Made by a program: the position numbers and the translations under genes
Notes under the pieces: generated by a model
Seen by the model: only the letters and a program-made list of their open reading frames with translations
What the model was told of the DNA's origin: nothing
The model's database searches: none
Shown: positions 8,336 through 17,987 of the stretch, piece by piece
How positions within the stretch are numbered: position 1 is the stretch's first letter
Layout: each line of letters begins with the position of its first letter
Assembly: GCA_948144175.1 (NCBI GenBank)
Contig: CANXME010000095.1
Span: 1,240,001-1,304,000, forward strand
Source of the DNA: Closterium sp. NIES-65
Taxonomy: Eukaryota; Streptophyta; Zygnematophyceae; Desmidiales; Closteriaceae
Direction: 5' to 3'
DNA length: 64,000 bases

Positions 8336-11198
8336 CTGCTGACGCGAAATTCAATCGCGATGTAGCAGAAACCGTTGATCGTGTCGGTGCGATCGCGAGC
8401 GTCCGTCGTGCTGACGCAAACTGACAAAGTCAGAAAGGACCGAGAAAACGCCAAGGAAAGAACAATGCAAAGCACTTTCTCCCCCCCTCCAAGAAAACAC
8501 TCCAGAAAGTTTCCCGCAGCTGCGCCGAGATGAAAACCAACAAAACCAGATGTTAAGTCCCACTGAGAAAACCGTGGAGCGGAGAATTCCGGGTGAAATT
8601 GCGTCGGTGTGGAAAGTCGATGGCGAAACCAAGTAGTACGTGCCCCAAAAATCGTCGGGGACGAACCAGAAGATGTAGCCCGAAAACCGAAATTCATGTT
8701 ATCGAATACTCGAACTGAACCTGTGTTGTCTTCACGTGCTAGAATCCTGCAGTATCTTCAGCAGTTGCAGCTGGCAGCACCTGACGTGGTCAGAAATAAA
8801 TGCAGTTGCGTGGGCTGGTCGGGTGGATGGGTTTGTCGCTAGTAGAGTTGGAGCGGTTGTATCCCGGAATCCTCTGGCCGTAAAATCGGGAATGTTACGA
8901 GTGTCGTCGAAGTCGGCGATCGAAGGCGATTGGCAGCGAACGTGATAACGAGAGATGGCGAAGGTCGTCAAAGTAGTAACCGTACCGAAAATCACTCTGG
9001 TCGAATTTGCCGAATGCTGTATCCGTGTCGAATGACGTCACCACCTCCGGCGGGTTTGTCCAAACTCGCCGAACCCTTTGTCGTAATCAGCCGATGACTC
9101 CTGGGCAGATATGAAAAATTACAGCTGTTTCTCCCCCCCTCCACTGTTGCTGCTGCCACCTCCAGTTCGTCGTAAGTCGTTCGTACCCCTGAAAACATCC
9201 GTGTAGTTCCTGCGCTGTTGCCCCACGTAAATGTCGCGCGCGTTTAACCAAACGCCGAATGCTCCTCCGAAATTGTCGGCGCTCCTTGCCGGAAACCCTG
9301 TAAGTCTCACGGACAAACTCCGAAATTTTCGCTCGAATCTAACCTCGTAAATCCGCAGTTGCAGTTGCAGTTCGCCTCCGAAAACCTCGGACGTGCTATA
9401 GCCGCCCACTCGGTCACCATCAGTTTCCTTCAGTTTACCCGACCCCAGCATGTGGGTACAATCGAGAACCGGGGACTGCCATGGGTTATTCCGAGACCGA
9501 ATTTCACGGAACCTAGTGGCATCAACGCCGTTGACATCGTCGTCGAAAACTGCTTCCGCCGATGTTACTTAACAAAATAAGCCGTTTCTCCCACCAGCGC
9601 TTTGCAGATGTTTCACCGCATCGCTCGTCGCCGGTCGATAAGTTCCCGAAGCTACGACTGCTCCCATGCTCCCTTTTTTCTGAAGAATTTCCAGAGGTGT
9701 GCGTTTAAACACCGGGGGTCCTAGGCATCCTTGCCGCTGTGTTTCTTGCCAGGCAACTTCGAAAAGTGCCCTTCAGGCGAAGTCCCCCAACGACTCAACC
9801 GCACTCCAAGAAGCGAAGAAATGCCCGCAGCTTCATATTTTTTTGGTCGTTTCACCCCCCGAGAATTCCGCTTTTGTCGGAGTAGAACAGTGCCACAACT
9901 CCCCTTTTTTGTTTTTTTCTGTACAGCTGTTGAACTAGCACCATCCCAGGTGCCTTTAACCAGCGCAGGGTAGGCCCGTGTTCACCCCCGATATTCGGCC
10001 AAGTAAGTTGACTGCATGAGTCAGAACTAAAACTTGGTGGAGATGGTGAGGTTCGGGCGACGGAAGGTCACAGGCCGTTCACACCGGCTTTTAACATGCC
10101 CTTCACGCCGTTTCTCGACCCCCGCTTAGCCGTCGGGCAGTTTCTTCCCGTGTGTCCCGGCGGCCTGTACCGACTCCTCTGTAAATGTCGGGGCAGTACG
10201 TTGAACGCCGTTTAATCGTGGGTCGCTTGCAGCTGTCCCCGAAAACGACTTCTCTGGTAGGAGAAACCGCTCTCGAAACTGCCGGCTAGCTTGCAACAAC
10301 TCCAGGCACGCAGCGTCGCACGAGTCGTTTTCCGAGGTTACTGGCCCCGGTTTCCCTCGTCGCCTGCGCCCCACTTCTGCTAAGTGCGATATGGCCACTC
10401 CGCTTTTCGTTGCAGCCCGTAAGTGTCGGCGGGTCCGAAAATCCCGTCTGTCCACGTGCACTTCTGCCGAAAACGTTGATGACGCGCCCGCCAATGCAGT
10501 AAAGGCCGCTGCACTTAACAGGCCGGGCGGGACGGCAGTTGACTCCCGCATAAATCGGTCAGTCCTCGTGGCGTCTCTCCTCGTCACCAGCTTTTTCAGA
10601 CGCAAACTTCATTTGCGCCTGGCGAGTTCCCCAGCCGACTTTTTCTTCACAGCAGATCCGAAATTGTCGCCCACAGTGACGCACGTCCGTTGTCGCCAGC
10701 TGCCGAAACACATTCCGCGAGTCATACGCGCAAAATGACGACGAGCCACCGTTGTCACTTGCCGCATGAGACGGACTCCGAAATTGTCGCGCAGTTGTTG
10801 ACTCAGGTCCGACGGCGTCAACTGCCACACACGTTGACGACTCCGCGAATTTCGTGCAGGTGCCGACGCAGGTCCGCTGACGCCAGCTGCCACACGAAAC
10901 TTCTGAAATCGTCGGTAAATCGCAGCGGAAATAACTCACGTTTAACGTCGCGATAGCTACAGCTGTCCGTTGCCCGGGGGGAGGGAGGCCACGGTCGATC
11001 GCGACCGTTCGAGGCAAGGATCTGGCGGTGCTGAAGGAGTACCCGTAAAACAATGGCCGCGAGGAGCAACTAACTCGTTCTCTTGGCCGGCCTACGCAAC
11101 ACCTGGACCCCAAGACATCCTTCCTCGTCCCCCCCCCCCCCAAGGGGTATTACACTCTAAAAAGCGGGGTAGGCTAGGAAAGTAGCTCTGATACCAGG
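8336..11198 (-). other. Element C internal region, 5' part (no recognisable genes)
   Basis: About 2.9 kb without a protein I can recognise. Open frames up to roughly 190 codons occur (for example 10559-11143 minus), but none shows retroviral-type motifs. Phrases such as CCGAAATTGTCG and CAGCTGCC recur, and between about 10680 and 10910 there are three diverged copies of a block starting near GTCCG and containing CAGCTGCC, so the region looks built from decayed tandem repeats. The PBS is at 11185-11196, with two extra bases before the LTR. Confidence 0.6.
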
Positions 11199-11476
11199 TG
11201 TTATGAATGAACTTGCAGAGTGCGCAGAATATCGAATATCGAGAATGAACTGAGTACTGAGTTCACTGAATCCACAATGAAGTAACGAGGCCTAAATAGG
11301 GCAAAACCTAGCTAGGCGGGGGTTCGGGATGGGATGGCTCGGTGATGGTTGCGATTGGAGCGGAGGCCGACTCGGGAGTGGCTCGGTGCGACGAAATAGG
11401 AAGGTCAGGTTCGTCGCGCGACCCTCGGGATGGCCTCGCTAACGAGTGCCTCAGTAAGGATTTACAAATCCTTACA
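11199..11476 (-). repeat. 5' LTR of element C
   Basis: This 278-bp repeat is homologous to 341-613. The minus-strand sequence directly inside it reads CC then TGGTATCAGAGC, the initiator tRNA-Met primer-binding site. The duplication GAATG follows at 11477-11481. Confidence 0.85.
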
Positions 11477-11481
11477 GAATG

Positions 11482-12117
11482 AGAATTGCACCAATGGAGC
11501 AAAAGAGTACAATGAGCAAAGGTATGAGAAAAAGGTTAAATATTGAAAGCAAATGGTACTGGTAACGGGTGCTCGCGAAGGATGTCGTATGGGCAAGACC
11601 CAAAACATCAGGGTAAAATTAAAATTTCTGCCCTTTTTACAAGTCGTTTATTGGAGATTACCATGTTCTAGGCAATGTGAAGATTTTGTTACCCTTATTC
11701 AAAAATGCGTTTTTTTTTTACACCTGCAGAAACATGTTACGATACATGTTAATCCGCATTTGGGCTGTAAAATATTACCACTAATAATTTTGGCCCCATT
11801 CTTGCCAACGCAACACACCGAAGGAAATTGCCAACGCACCCGATGAAAACGACCAACCTTGCCTTGTAACGTGCGAATGAAGAAATGGAGCTGTACACAC
11901 CTATTCAAACGTGAATCGTGTTGTTCAGCATGGCTCTTTGCAATTTTAGCGCACAAATTGACAACCACGCATCCGCCACAATCCATGGGCATTAATATGT
12001 TTGAGTGCGTTTTGGGGTGCATAGTTTCCCTATAAGGCCTTATCCACTTCAACATCCTCTTCCTACGCGCGAGGGTCTTTTTTCATGCAATACATTATCA
12101 CGCCTGCCAAGCAAGAT
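11482..12117. other. AT-richer spacer without recognised features
   Basis: This lies between the right flank of element C and the TRIM array. The short open frames on both strands (up to about 118 codons) show no recognisable motif. It may be host intergenic DNA or an old repeat. Confidence 0.4.
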
Positions 12118-12296
12118 CCACATGTCAGAATCCCAACCACTAGACCATTGGGATAAAAGGGCTTGTTAAGTAACGGGTCGGTGCGCCCATAACCCCCCAG
12201 GCCAACATGTCTGTAACCCTTCCCTAGGATCAATCGGGGATCACCGGTGGACCTCTGACACCCCCCCGCACTGGGATGCCCGAAGTGCATACACCG

Positions 12297-12354
12297 GGAT
12301 TCGAACCCGAGACCTTCGCTCTGATAACATGTCAGAATCCCAACCACTAGACCA
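12297..12354 (-). promoter_or_regulatory. tRNA-like pol III A and B boxes across the TRIM LTR/PBS junction
   Basis: On the minus strand, A box TGGTCTAGTGG (12344-12354, inside the LTR) is followed 36 nt later by B box GGTTCGAATCC (12297-12307, in the internal segment). Both fit the eukaryotic tRNA promoter consensus. The T-arm can form a 5-bp stem around TTCGAAT. The LTR end plus PBS forms an anticodon-arm-like hairpin in which TCTGA pairs with TCAGA around a 7-nt loop in the better copy. The D-arm resembles tRNA-Glu, but I cannot pair an acceptor stem, so this is not called as a functional tRNA gene. Confidence 0.65.
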
Positions 12355-12504
12355 TTGGGATAAAAGGGCTTGTTTAAGTAGCGGGTGAGTGCGCCCATAA
12401 CCCCCCAGGCAACCGTGCCTGTAACCCTTCCCTAGGATCAATCGGGGATCACCAGTGGACCTCTGACACCCCCCCGCACTGGGATGTCCGAAGTGCATAC
12501 ACCG

Positions 12505-12562
12505 GGATTCAAACCCGAGACCTTCGCTCTGATACCATGTCAGAATCCCAACCACTAGACCA
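12505..12562 (-). promoter_or_regulatory. Second tRNA-like A/B box pair in the TRIM array
   Basis: The A box is identical (12552-12562); the B box has one substitution (GGTTTGAATCC, 12505-12515). The anticodon-arm-like palindrome TCTGATACCATGTCAGA is perfect at 12528-12544. The outermost LTR at low coordinates has the A box but no internal segment, hence no B box. Confidence 0.55.
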
Positions 12563-12680
12563 TTGGGATAAAAGGGCTTGTTAAGTAGCGGGTCTGTGCG
12601 TCCATAACCCCCCAGGCCAACATGCCTGTAACCCTTCCCTAGGATCAATCGGGGATCACCAGTGGACCTCTGACACCACA

Positions 12681-13022
12681 ACTGTCTGGTGGCATCCAAA
12701 ACGAGCTCTCTGTTCTCTGTGTTTTGCCTCGCCTCTCTGAAAACTAGAGTGTTCATGTCGCCTAGGTTTAAGTAACGCCTCTCCTATGCGACACGTCGGT
12801 ATAGTCTACCCGTTCAAGCCACCAAACTTACCGACTGCGCTCGAGCTAGACCCCTCACTCCTGGTTATTCCAAGCGGTGGGGGAGGATTGCCTAAGCCCG
12901 ACACGGCGACAACGTCAACAGTGAACAGCACGCTCGTGAAACGACAGCGGGTTCACGTAAAGTAAACGCCGAAGAGGCTATGGGGCGCCCATTCACTCAG
13001 TAAGGAGGCATTACCGCAATGC
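12681..13022. other. Spacer without recognised features
   Basis: Right flank of the TRIM array, beginning just after CCACA at 12676-12680. I see no motif, RNA or coding signal I can support. Confidence 0.4.
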
Positions 13023-13598
13023 ATGGCTGCTCTAAAAAAATCCGCAGAAGCTGATTACGATGTGTTGAAATAATAGTTAACTTAGGAGGCATGGAAAAGC
13101 CTAGAAAAGGAGATTGACGAGAGTATAAAAAACGAGAGAGATGCCAAAGAGTGGTTTCAATATTGAGAAAGTTACAAGATATAGAAACGAATAAGGCAAG
13201 AACAAATGGTAGAAACGCCGTCAATGGTGGTAGACTCCGACGATGACGGAACAGATGACGCAAACGCCGGTACTATACAGTCAGATACGGCAGCGGCGAC
13301 CAAAGGGACAGTCACCATACGAGTTGCAGCTGGAGATACAGTTGCAGACCCAGCTCCGTCCAGTCTTGCAAATCATGTGGATCCGCAAACCGCAGCAAAA
13401 ACGGATAATGGAGATCCTGTTGCGCCACGGAGTGTGTCCACCAGTGCAAGTGACTGTGCATATGATATGTTCGCATTCGTTTTCGGTGGTCATAGTGGCC
13501 GTGCGAATCGGGTCCTAGACGATGATCAAGGTTCCGATCCTCCCGCTAACTCTATACCTAGCTCGGCGGATGCAACGTCTCCGAGTACCAGTGAATTT
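13023..13598 (+). pseudogene. Decayed coding fragment, function unknown
   Basis: One plus-strand frame from 13023 reads as a plausible charged, helical protein interrupted by several stops: MAALKKSAEADYDVLK, then after stops AWKSLEKEIDESIKNERDAK. From 13206 the same frame is open, beginning MVETPSMVVDSDDDGTDD and continuing Ser/Thr/Ala/Asp-rich. The open frame runs on to 13733 only because it reads antisense through copia gag D, whose breakpoint is near 13598. Same-frame continuity suggests a former gene or transposon exon that has decayed. I do not recognise the family. Confidence 0.35.
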
Positions 13599-15054
13599 AC
13601 CGCAGGCGTAGTACCTGAGAGAGCAGACTCACCAGCACCTGGGGCAGCAGACTCACCAACACCTGGAGCAGCAGACTCACTAGCACCTAGAGCAGCAGCC
13701 TCAATGCCTGGGTCGGGCGGAACACACAGGTAAAAGTCTTCCTCAGCATTAATAGACACAGCATACATAGCAGCAAGGATAGCATCATAATCAAGATCAA
13801 AGATAGCAACCCCCGACTTAAGCAGATCACCCCACCGTGGGATCTCAGTAGAGTCAAGAAACTGTGCAAGCCAGGCGTCAGTCAAGCGGCCAAAACAGTG
13901 CTGCGTGGCGTGCGGCCCTCCACATGTCTCCCCACTGCGCTCGCCGGTTCGGAGAACGTAAGCGCAGGGACTAGCACCCCCAGACCTCCCACGCCCCGCG
14001 TACCACTCACGAAGCTGCTGGGGCGATAGGGTCTCACGAGAACGCTGCTGCTGCTGGCGCTGGCCACCACCAAAGCCTCCACGCTGCACAGCGCCACCCC
14101 GACCAGCACCACCGCCGCTGCCACCCCCACTGCCGCTGCCGCCACCGCCTCCATCCCCACTACCGCCACCGAAGCCCCCACTCCCGCCAACACCCCCACC
14201 TCCACCTCCACCCCCTCCGCCGCCTCCACCGCCACCACCGTCGCCCCCCACGTCTCCTCCAGCACCCTTGCCCCCCTTGCTCCTGCCGCTGCGGTGCCTC
14301 CTACTAGGAGCAGATGCAGCGCCGACCGACTCAGTGCCAACGAGGTTGACAGTAGCAGCAGAGGCAACAGAAGGCAACAGGGGAATAGGGGAGCACCCCT
14401 CAAAGAAAATGGCACGAGGGTCGCCACGAGAGGCTCCTACAGCGACTATAGTCTTCTCAGCTGCAAGGAGGCGCTCCTCGAGGAGGTCAACGGTGAGGGT
14501 GGTGGGGCAAAGGGAGAAGAAGTGGTCCCTTACCGAGCGAAGTGAGTCAGGGAGCCGGGTGACGAGGTAGTAGAGAGTGATGTACATAGGGGGGGAGGGT
14601 TCGCGGCACAGAACTCGGCAGGAAGCGCAGCGCGGTAGCGCGTGTCACTAGTGCGAAGGTGCGTAATGAGGTCAGCAAGTGTGGCAAAAGCAGCTAGGAC
14701 AGGGAACAGGTACGGAAGCATGAGGCGGATAAGGGCGGCAGTGGCAGGGGAGGAGTAGCGCGCAACAATAGCGTCGTATAGAGTCCTAGCGGTCTTGTAC
14801 TGGCTAAAGTGCGTGCGCTCAGCAGACGGCAGGTGACTATGAATAGCAAGACGGGCAGGAACATCGCGCGTGGTCCATTGCGAGCAAACAGCACTGTCAG
14901 CATCGGCAGCAGGTCCAGCAGAGGCGCCAGACGTGAGATAAAAAAGCAAGACTCCGTCCTTGCTATCGCAGTGCAGAAACAGCTGTAGATCATCGACCTA
15001 GACCTCGAAATCAACTGCCCGACCCTCAGCATCGAAGGTAAGTACATTAGGGGT
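13599..15054 (-). pseudogene. Broken gag of element D
   Basis: Reading on the minus strand from 15054, the gag start has ATG changed to ATC, followed by ATPNVLTFDAEGRAVDF, then a TGG-to-TAG nonsense. The helical gag domain reads to about 14590, where one extra C in a C run shifts the frame (ANPPP, then MYITLYYLVTRLP in the next frame). A long Gly-rich tract and the zinc knuckle (C-x13-C-x3-H-x4-C) follow. The homology ends at GESALSGTT near 13599, where relatives continue into the protease. Non-functional. Confidence 0.8.
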
Positions 15055-15526
15055 AGCGATGACAGCAGTAGCAGTAGCAGTTTCAGCAGCAGCAGTAGCA
15101 AGAGCAGCGCGACTTGGCAGGGCGGCACGGCTCGGCAGGGCGGCGCGGCTCGGCAAGGCTGCGCGGCTTGGCAAGGCGGTGCGGGTGCAGCAGTGCGCTT
15201 ACCAGGTCGGGATTGGGGTAGGGCTGCAGCTGGAAGGGCAGGGCCGTGGCGCGCCGGTAGGTCAGGGCCGCGTCAGGCAGGGCCGCGACGGTAGGGCGGC
15301 AGGGCCGCGACCGCAAGGCAGGGCCGCGACGACAGGGTCGCGACAGTGCCAGGCAGGGCCGCGTCAACATGATAGGTGCACGGGGCGCAGGTGAGGGAGG
15401 TGCGAGGCGCGCGACAGTGGCATGAACGCGTTTCGGGCAGGGCAGGGATTTTTTTTTTTTTTTTTTTTTTGGAAGTGGTGGGCTCTTAAAAAAAAACGGT
15501 CCCACTAGGGAACCCGCTCTATACCA
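15055..15526 (-). repeat. Element D leader with minisatellite and poly(A/T) tract
   Basis: The GC-rich leader has short tandem units around GGCACGGCTCGGCAGG (15110-15180) and GGGCCGCGAC (15240-15360), plus a T homopolymer (about 15450-15471). The PBS TGGTATAGAGCGGG (minus) adjoins the LTR remnant and lacks one base of the canonical site. Confidence 0.7.
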
Positions 15527-15555
15527 TGTGAGAATAGTACGAGGAATGAATGAAC
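15527..15555 (-). repeat. 29-bp LTR remnant of element D
   Basis: It starts TGTGAGAATAG on the plus strand, like the LTR at 33488, then breaks off after AATGAATGAAC where G's leader begins in opposite orientation. It marks a recombination junction. Confidence 0.7.
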
Positions 15556-16220
15556 AACGCATGCCCTGCCTTGCCCCGCGTCGCACTGCCTCGCACACGC
15601 CCTGCCCTGCGCAAGCGCCCTGCCCCGCGCCGGCGCCCTCCCCCGCGCTGGCGCCCTGCCCTGCGCCAGCGCCCTGCCCTGTGCCAGCGCCCTGCTCTGC
15701 GCTGGCGCCCTGCCCTGCGCCAGCGCCCTGCCTTGCGCCAGCGCCCTGCCCTGCGCCAGCGCCCTGCCCTGCACCAGCACCCTGCCCTTCGCCAGTGCCC
15801 TGCCCTACGCCTGCGCCCTGCCCTATGCCCGTGCTGCTGTCCTGTGCGTCGCGCCCTACGGCAGCCCGCGCGTCGCGCACTGCTGCCCCGCGCGTCGCGC
15901 CCTACGGCAGCCCACGAGTCACGCGCTGCTGCCTCGCGCGTCGCGCTCTGCTGTAGCCCGCGCGTCGCACCCTAAGGCAGCGCGTTGCGCTCTGCTGCTC
16001 CTCGCGTCACGCACTGCTGCAGCCTGCGCCAGCGCCCTGCCCTGCGCCAGCGCCCTGCCCTGCGCGCGCTGGCGCCCTACCCTGCGCCCGCACCCTGCCC
16101 TGCACCAGCGCCCTGCCCTGCGCCATCGCCCTGCTAAACCCTAAATAAAATAATAATAATAATGATAATAATAATAATGATGATAATAATAATAATAATA
16201 AAGAAGGGGCCCTAGGTGGC
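15556..16220 (+). repeat. Element G leader: 18-bp minisatellite and AAT microsatellite
   Basis: Units of 18 bp around GCCCTGCCCTGCGCCAGC repeat from about 15596 to 15820 and again from 16024 to 16133. An (AAT/GAT)n microsatellite follows at about 16146-16201. The long open frames across this stretch in several registers are low-complexity artefacts. Confidence 0.75.
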
Positions 16221-17161
16221 TTTTCCCTAGGAGCTACTGCCTGCTGCTTCCTGCTACTGCCCTGCTGTGGTTGCACGCCGCCTCGCTCTGGCCGCGCGCC
16301 GCCGAGCTACTCTTACTGCTGCTGCTGCTTCTTGTGCTACTGCCTTCATTCCGTACTGCCCTAGAGGTCGCGCTCCTCCTAGCTTGCCCGCCATGACTTC
16401 ACTTTGTCGTACCGGTGGGAGTGGTGAGACGGCGGTGGTGGCAGCAGTGGGAGTAGTGGCGGCCGTAGTAGCAGTCACTGTGACGTTGTTTGGTGCGGAG
16501 TGTCTGGCGGAGGCTAGATGCAGCTACGCCGGCGTCTGACCCTTACGCCCTAGCAGCTTCATGGGTGGCTTTACCAGCGTAGGCCGTCTCCGAGTCCTGG
16601 TTACTGCCCGTACGTCATTCGCATAGGTCGTCGAGCTGGTGAGACCTGTGGGACACCTGGTCACGCACAGTCCCACTGCTTCGCCTATTTGACTGACGCC
16701 TGGCGCACAGAGTTTGGCGACGAGGCTGAGATCCCCCCCTGGCTTGAGCTGCTTAGGTCGGGCGTTGCTGTCTTTGCTTTAGACTATGACGTCATCCTTA
16801 CTGACATGTCTGCTTTGCCTGGTGGTGCTGAGAGTGAGTGTCACCTGTGTGTGCAGTACGACCCCGGTGTAGAGGTTGCTGCTCTAGGTGCTAGTGAGGC
16901 TGCTACCTTAGGTGTTAGCGAATCCACTTCCTCAGTTACTGCGCCTGCTGAGGCCTTGCACACCTTCACGCTTGACTCAGGTTCTTCCCGCACCTTCTTT
17001 CGTGACAGAACTGCACTCACACCACTCCCTGCACCTGTTGCAGTCTCTCTGGCTGACCCCTCAGGAGGCCCAGTTCTTTCACAGTCCACCACTGTGCTTC
17101 CGTGCCCGGCGGTTCCGTCTGGCTCCCGGACTGGCCGCCACCTGGCCACATTTACCCATCG
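16221..17161 (+). pseudogene. Gag C-terminal part and protease of element G
   Basis: The stretch reads into an atypical zinc knuckle (about 16606-16680: Cys, 13 residues, Cys, 4, His, 4, Cys), then YLTDAWRTEFGDEAEIPPW and the protease (FTLDSGSSRTFFRD near 16970). The frame is open from 16689 to the break but shifted relative to the preceding stretch. The gag N-terminal domain of about 240 residues found in A, B, F and H is not present upstream; only Cys/Leu/Ala-rich low complexity is seen. Coding stops at RHLATFTH, where F's 5' LTR begins, and continues at 45050. Confidence 0.75.
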
Positions 17162-17292
17162 TGTCAAATTATATATATGCTATATGGTTAGGCTATAGTG
17201 GGGTAGCCAATATGGGGTACAACCCCTTCTAGGGTTTCATATTTGTACCCAACTTTTTCATAGTTCAACCATTCCTGCCTAAGATTCTAACA
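17162..17292 (+). repeat. 5' LTR of element F
   Basis: 131 bp, TGTCAAAT...TCTAACA, followed directly by the PBS TGGTTTCAGAGCAGG (one mismatch to the canonical site). It contains the conserved copia LTR core (AGGCTATAGTGGGGTAGCC, then GGGGTAC and TAGGGTTT). Confidence 0.85.
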
Positions 17293-17515
17293 TGGTTTCA
17301 GAGCAGGAGGTCCCTAAGACCTAACTCTGTGGGCCCACCGTCCTTTTTTGGGTTGCGAAGCAACCTCTTACAATCGATTTGTCCAGTTTTTTTTTTTTTC
17401 ACATTTTATTTATTTAAAATAAATTATGAAAAAAAAACTGGATCCACTAATAGCTAGCTACATAAACGGTATGTCCTCTTTAGTTCAACTATACTAACAT
17501 GGTGGTAGTAATTTA
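17293..17515 (+). other. Element F leader start, then AT-rich segment with a foldback
   Basis: The first 57 bp look like other copia leaders (GGGCCCACC motif). From about 17350 the composition turns AT-rich. A 59-bp imperfect inverted repeat (17383-17441; CCAGTTTTT against AAAAACTGG) would fold into a hairpin. The DIRS-like element begins near 17516. Confidence 0.6.
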
Positions 17516-17517
17516 GA

Positions 17518-17567
17518 AAGCTTGCTTTCTCTTACTTATCATTTGGCATCGTTCTCATTTCAACTGG
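17518..17567 (-). repeat. Split direct repeat B2 (3' end of DIRS-like element)
   Basis: 50 bp identical to 17938-17987, in the same orientation, defining the 3' terminus of the element. Confidence 0.85.
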
Positions 17568-17748
17568 CAAATTACAACATGCACCTCGAGCTAGGAAGCA
17601 GAAGTGCTAGTACATGTTACTATACTGCGTATCAATCATTGTACTAGCGATTCCTCATGCTACTTGATGTCTATCATGCTACAAGCTATCGATCTTCTCG
17701 TTCAAGCAGCGTCGATGATGCCCGTCAGTGTTGGGGCGGGGGGTGGGA
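17568..17748 (-). other. Unique segment between A2 and B2 of the DIRS-like element
   Basis: 181 bp without a second copy in the window and without a coding signal. Its position inside the terminal B1-A2-B2 cluster makes it part of the element's 3' end. Confidence 0.6.
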
Positions 17749-17934
17749 GAGTTGCATGAGCCGTTGGAAAACGAGAGACGTGGGTGGAGGGAAATGAGCT
17801 CCAACCCACGATTTGTAGTTGGAGAAGGGCGTTTAGCGCGCTTCGACGATGCCAAAACATGCGTTACAAGCAGCTGCGCTTTCGAAATACGTAATTTTGA
17901 AAAACACTTCGTGTGTTTAAAAATTATAATATTT
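17749..17934 (-). repeat. Split direct repeat A2 (DIRS-like element)
   Basis: 186 bp identical to A1 at 23120-23305. It is separated from B1 (starting at 17938) by only three A residues. This B1/A2 joint should mirror the junction of the circular intermediate, with AAA or TTT as the likely 3-nt crossover. Confidence 0.88.
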
Positions 17935-17937
17935 AAA

Positions 17938-17987
17938 AAGCTTGCTTTCTCTTACTTATCATTTGGCATCGTTCTCATTTCAACTGG
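17938..17987 (-). repeat. Split direct repeat B1 (DIRS-like element)
   Basis: 50 bp identical to B2 (17518-17567). It overlaps the last codons of the recombinase gene by a few bases. Confidence 0.85.

Larger units (their letters stand above)
341..11476 (-). mobile_element. Element C: non-coding LTR retrotransposon interrupted by element A
   Basis: Two LTRs (341-613 and 11199-11476) start TG and end CA on the plus strand and are flanked by the duplication GAATG (336-340 and 11477-11481). A primer-binding site TGGTATCAGAGC reads on the minus strand inside the right LTR, and a purine tract (AAGGTGGGAGAG on minus) lies inside the left LTR, so the element runs on the minus strand. Without nested element A and its duplication it is about 3.7 kb. 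No gag or pol similarity is visible in the roughly 3.1 kb internal region, so it should be non-autonomous (LARD-like). Confidence 0.85.
12123..12675 (-). mobile_element. Tandem TRIM array (LTR-int-LTR-int-LTR) with tRNA-like pol III boxes
   Basis: Three 138-139 bp LTRs (12123-12260, 12330-12468, 12538-12675), each starting TGTCAGA and ending TCTGACA, are separated by two 69-bp internal segments (12261-12329, 12469-12537). The whole is flanked by duplication CCACA (12118-12122 and 12676-12680). Each internal segment holds only a minus-strand PBS (TGGTATCAGAGC; the copy in 12261-12329 has one change) and a purine tract (GTGCGGGGGGG), with no coding capacity. This is the architecture of a terminal-repeat retrotransposon in miniature, and such elements are known to occur as tandem LTR arrays. 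Confidence 0.88.
13599..15555 (-). mobile_element. Element D: truncated Ty1/copia fragment (gag plus leader)
   Basis: A minus-strand copia fragment keeps a 29-bp LTR end (15527-15555), a degenerate PBS (TGGTATAGAGCGGG, 15513-15526), leader and gag. It stops abruptly near 13599, just before the protease would start. Pol and the 3' LTR are missing. At 15555/15556 it abuts element G head to head, so the junction is a rearrangement, not an insertion with intact LTRs. Confidence 0.8.

Noticed and set aside
8732..11143. Genes in the internal region of element C (up to 194 codons)
   Set aside because: Overlapping frames on both strands, no recognisable domains and no codon pattern preference by eye.
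12283..12356. A functional tRNA gene
   Set aside because: A and B boxes, T-arm and anticodon-like arm are present, but no acceptor stem pairs, loop position 33 is not T, and the segment spans an LTR/PBS junction.
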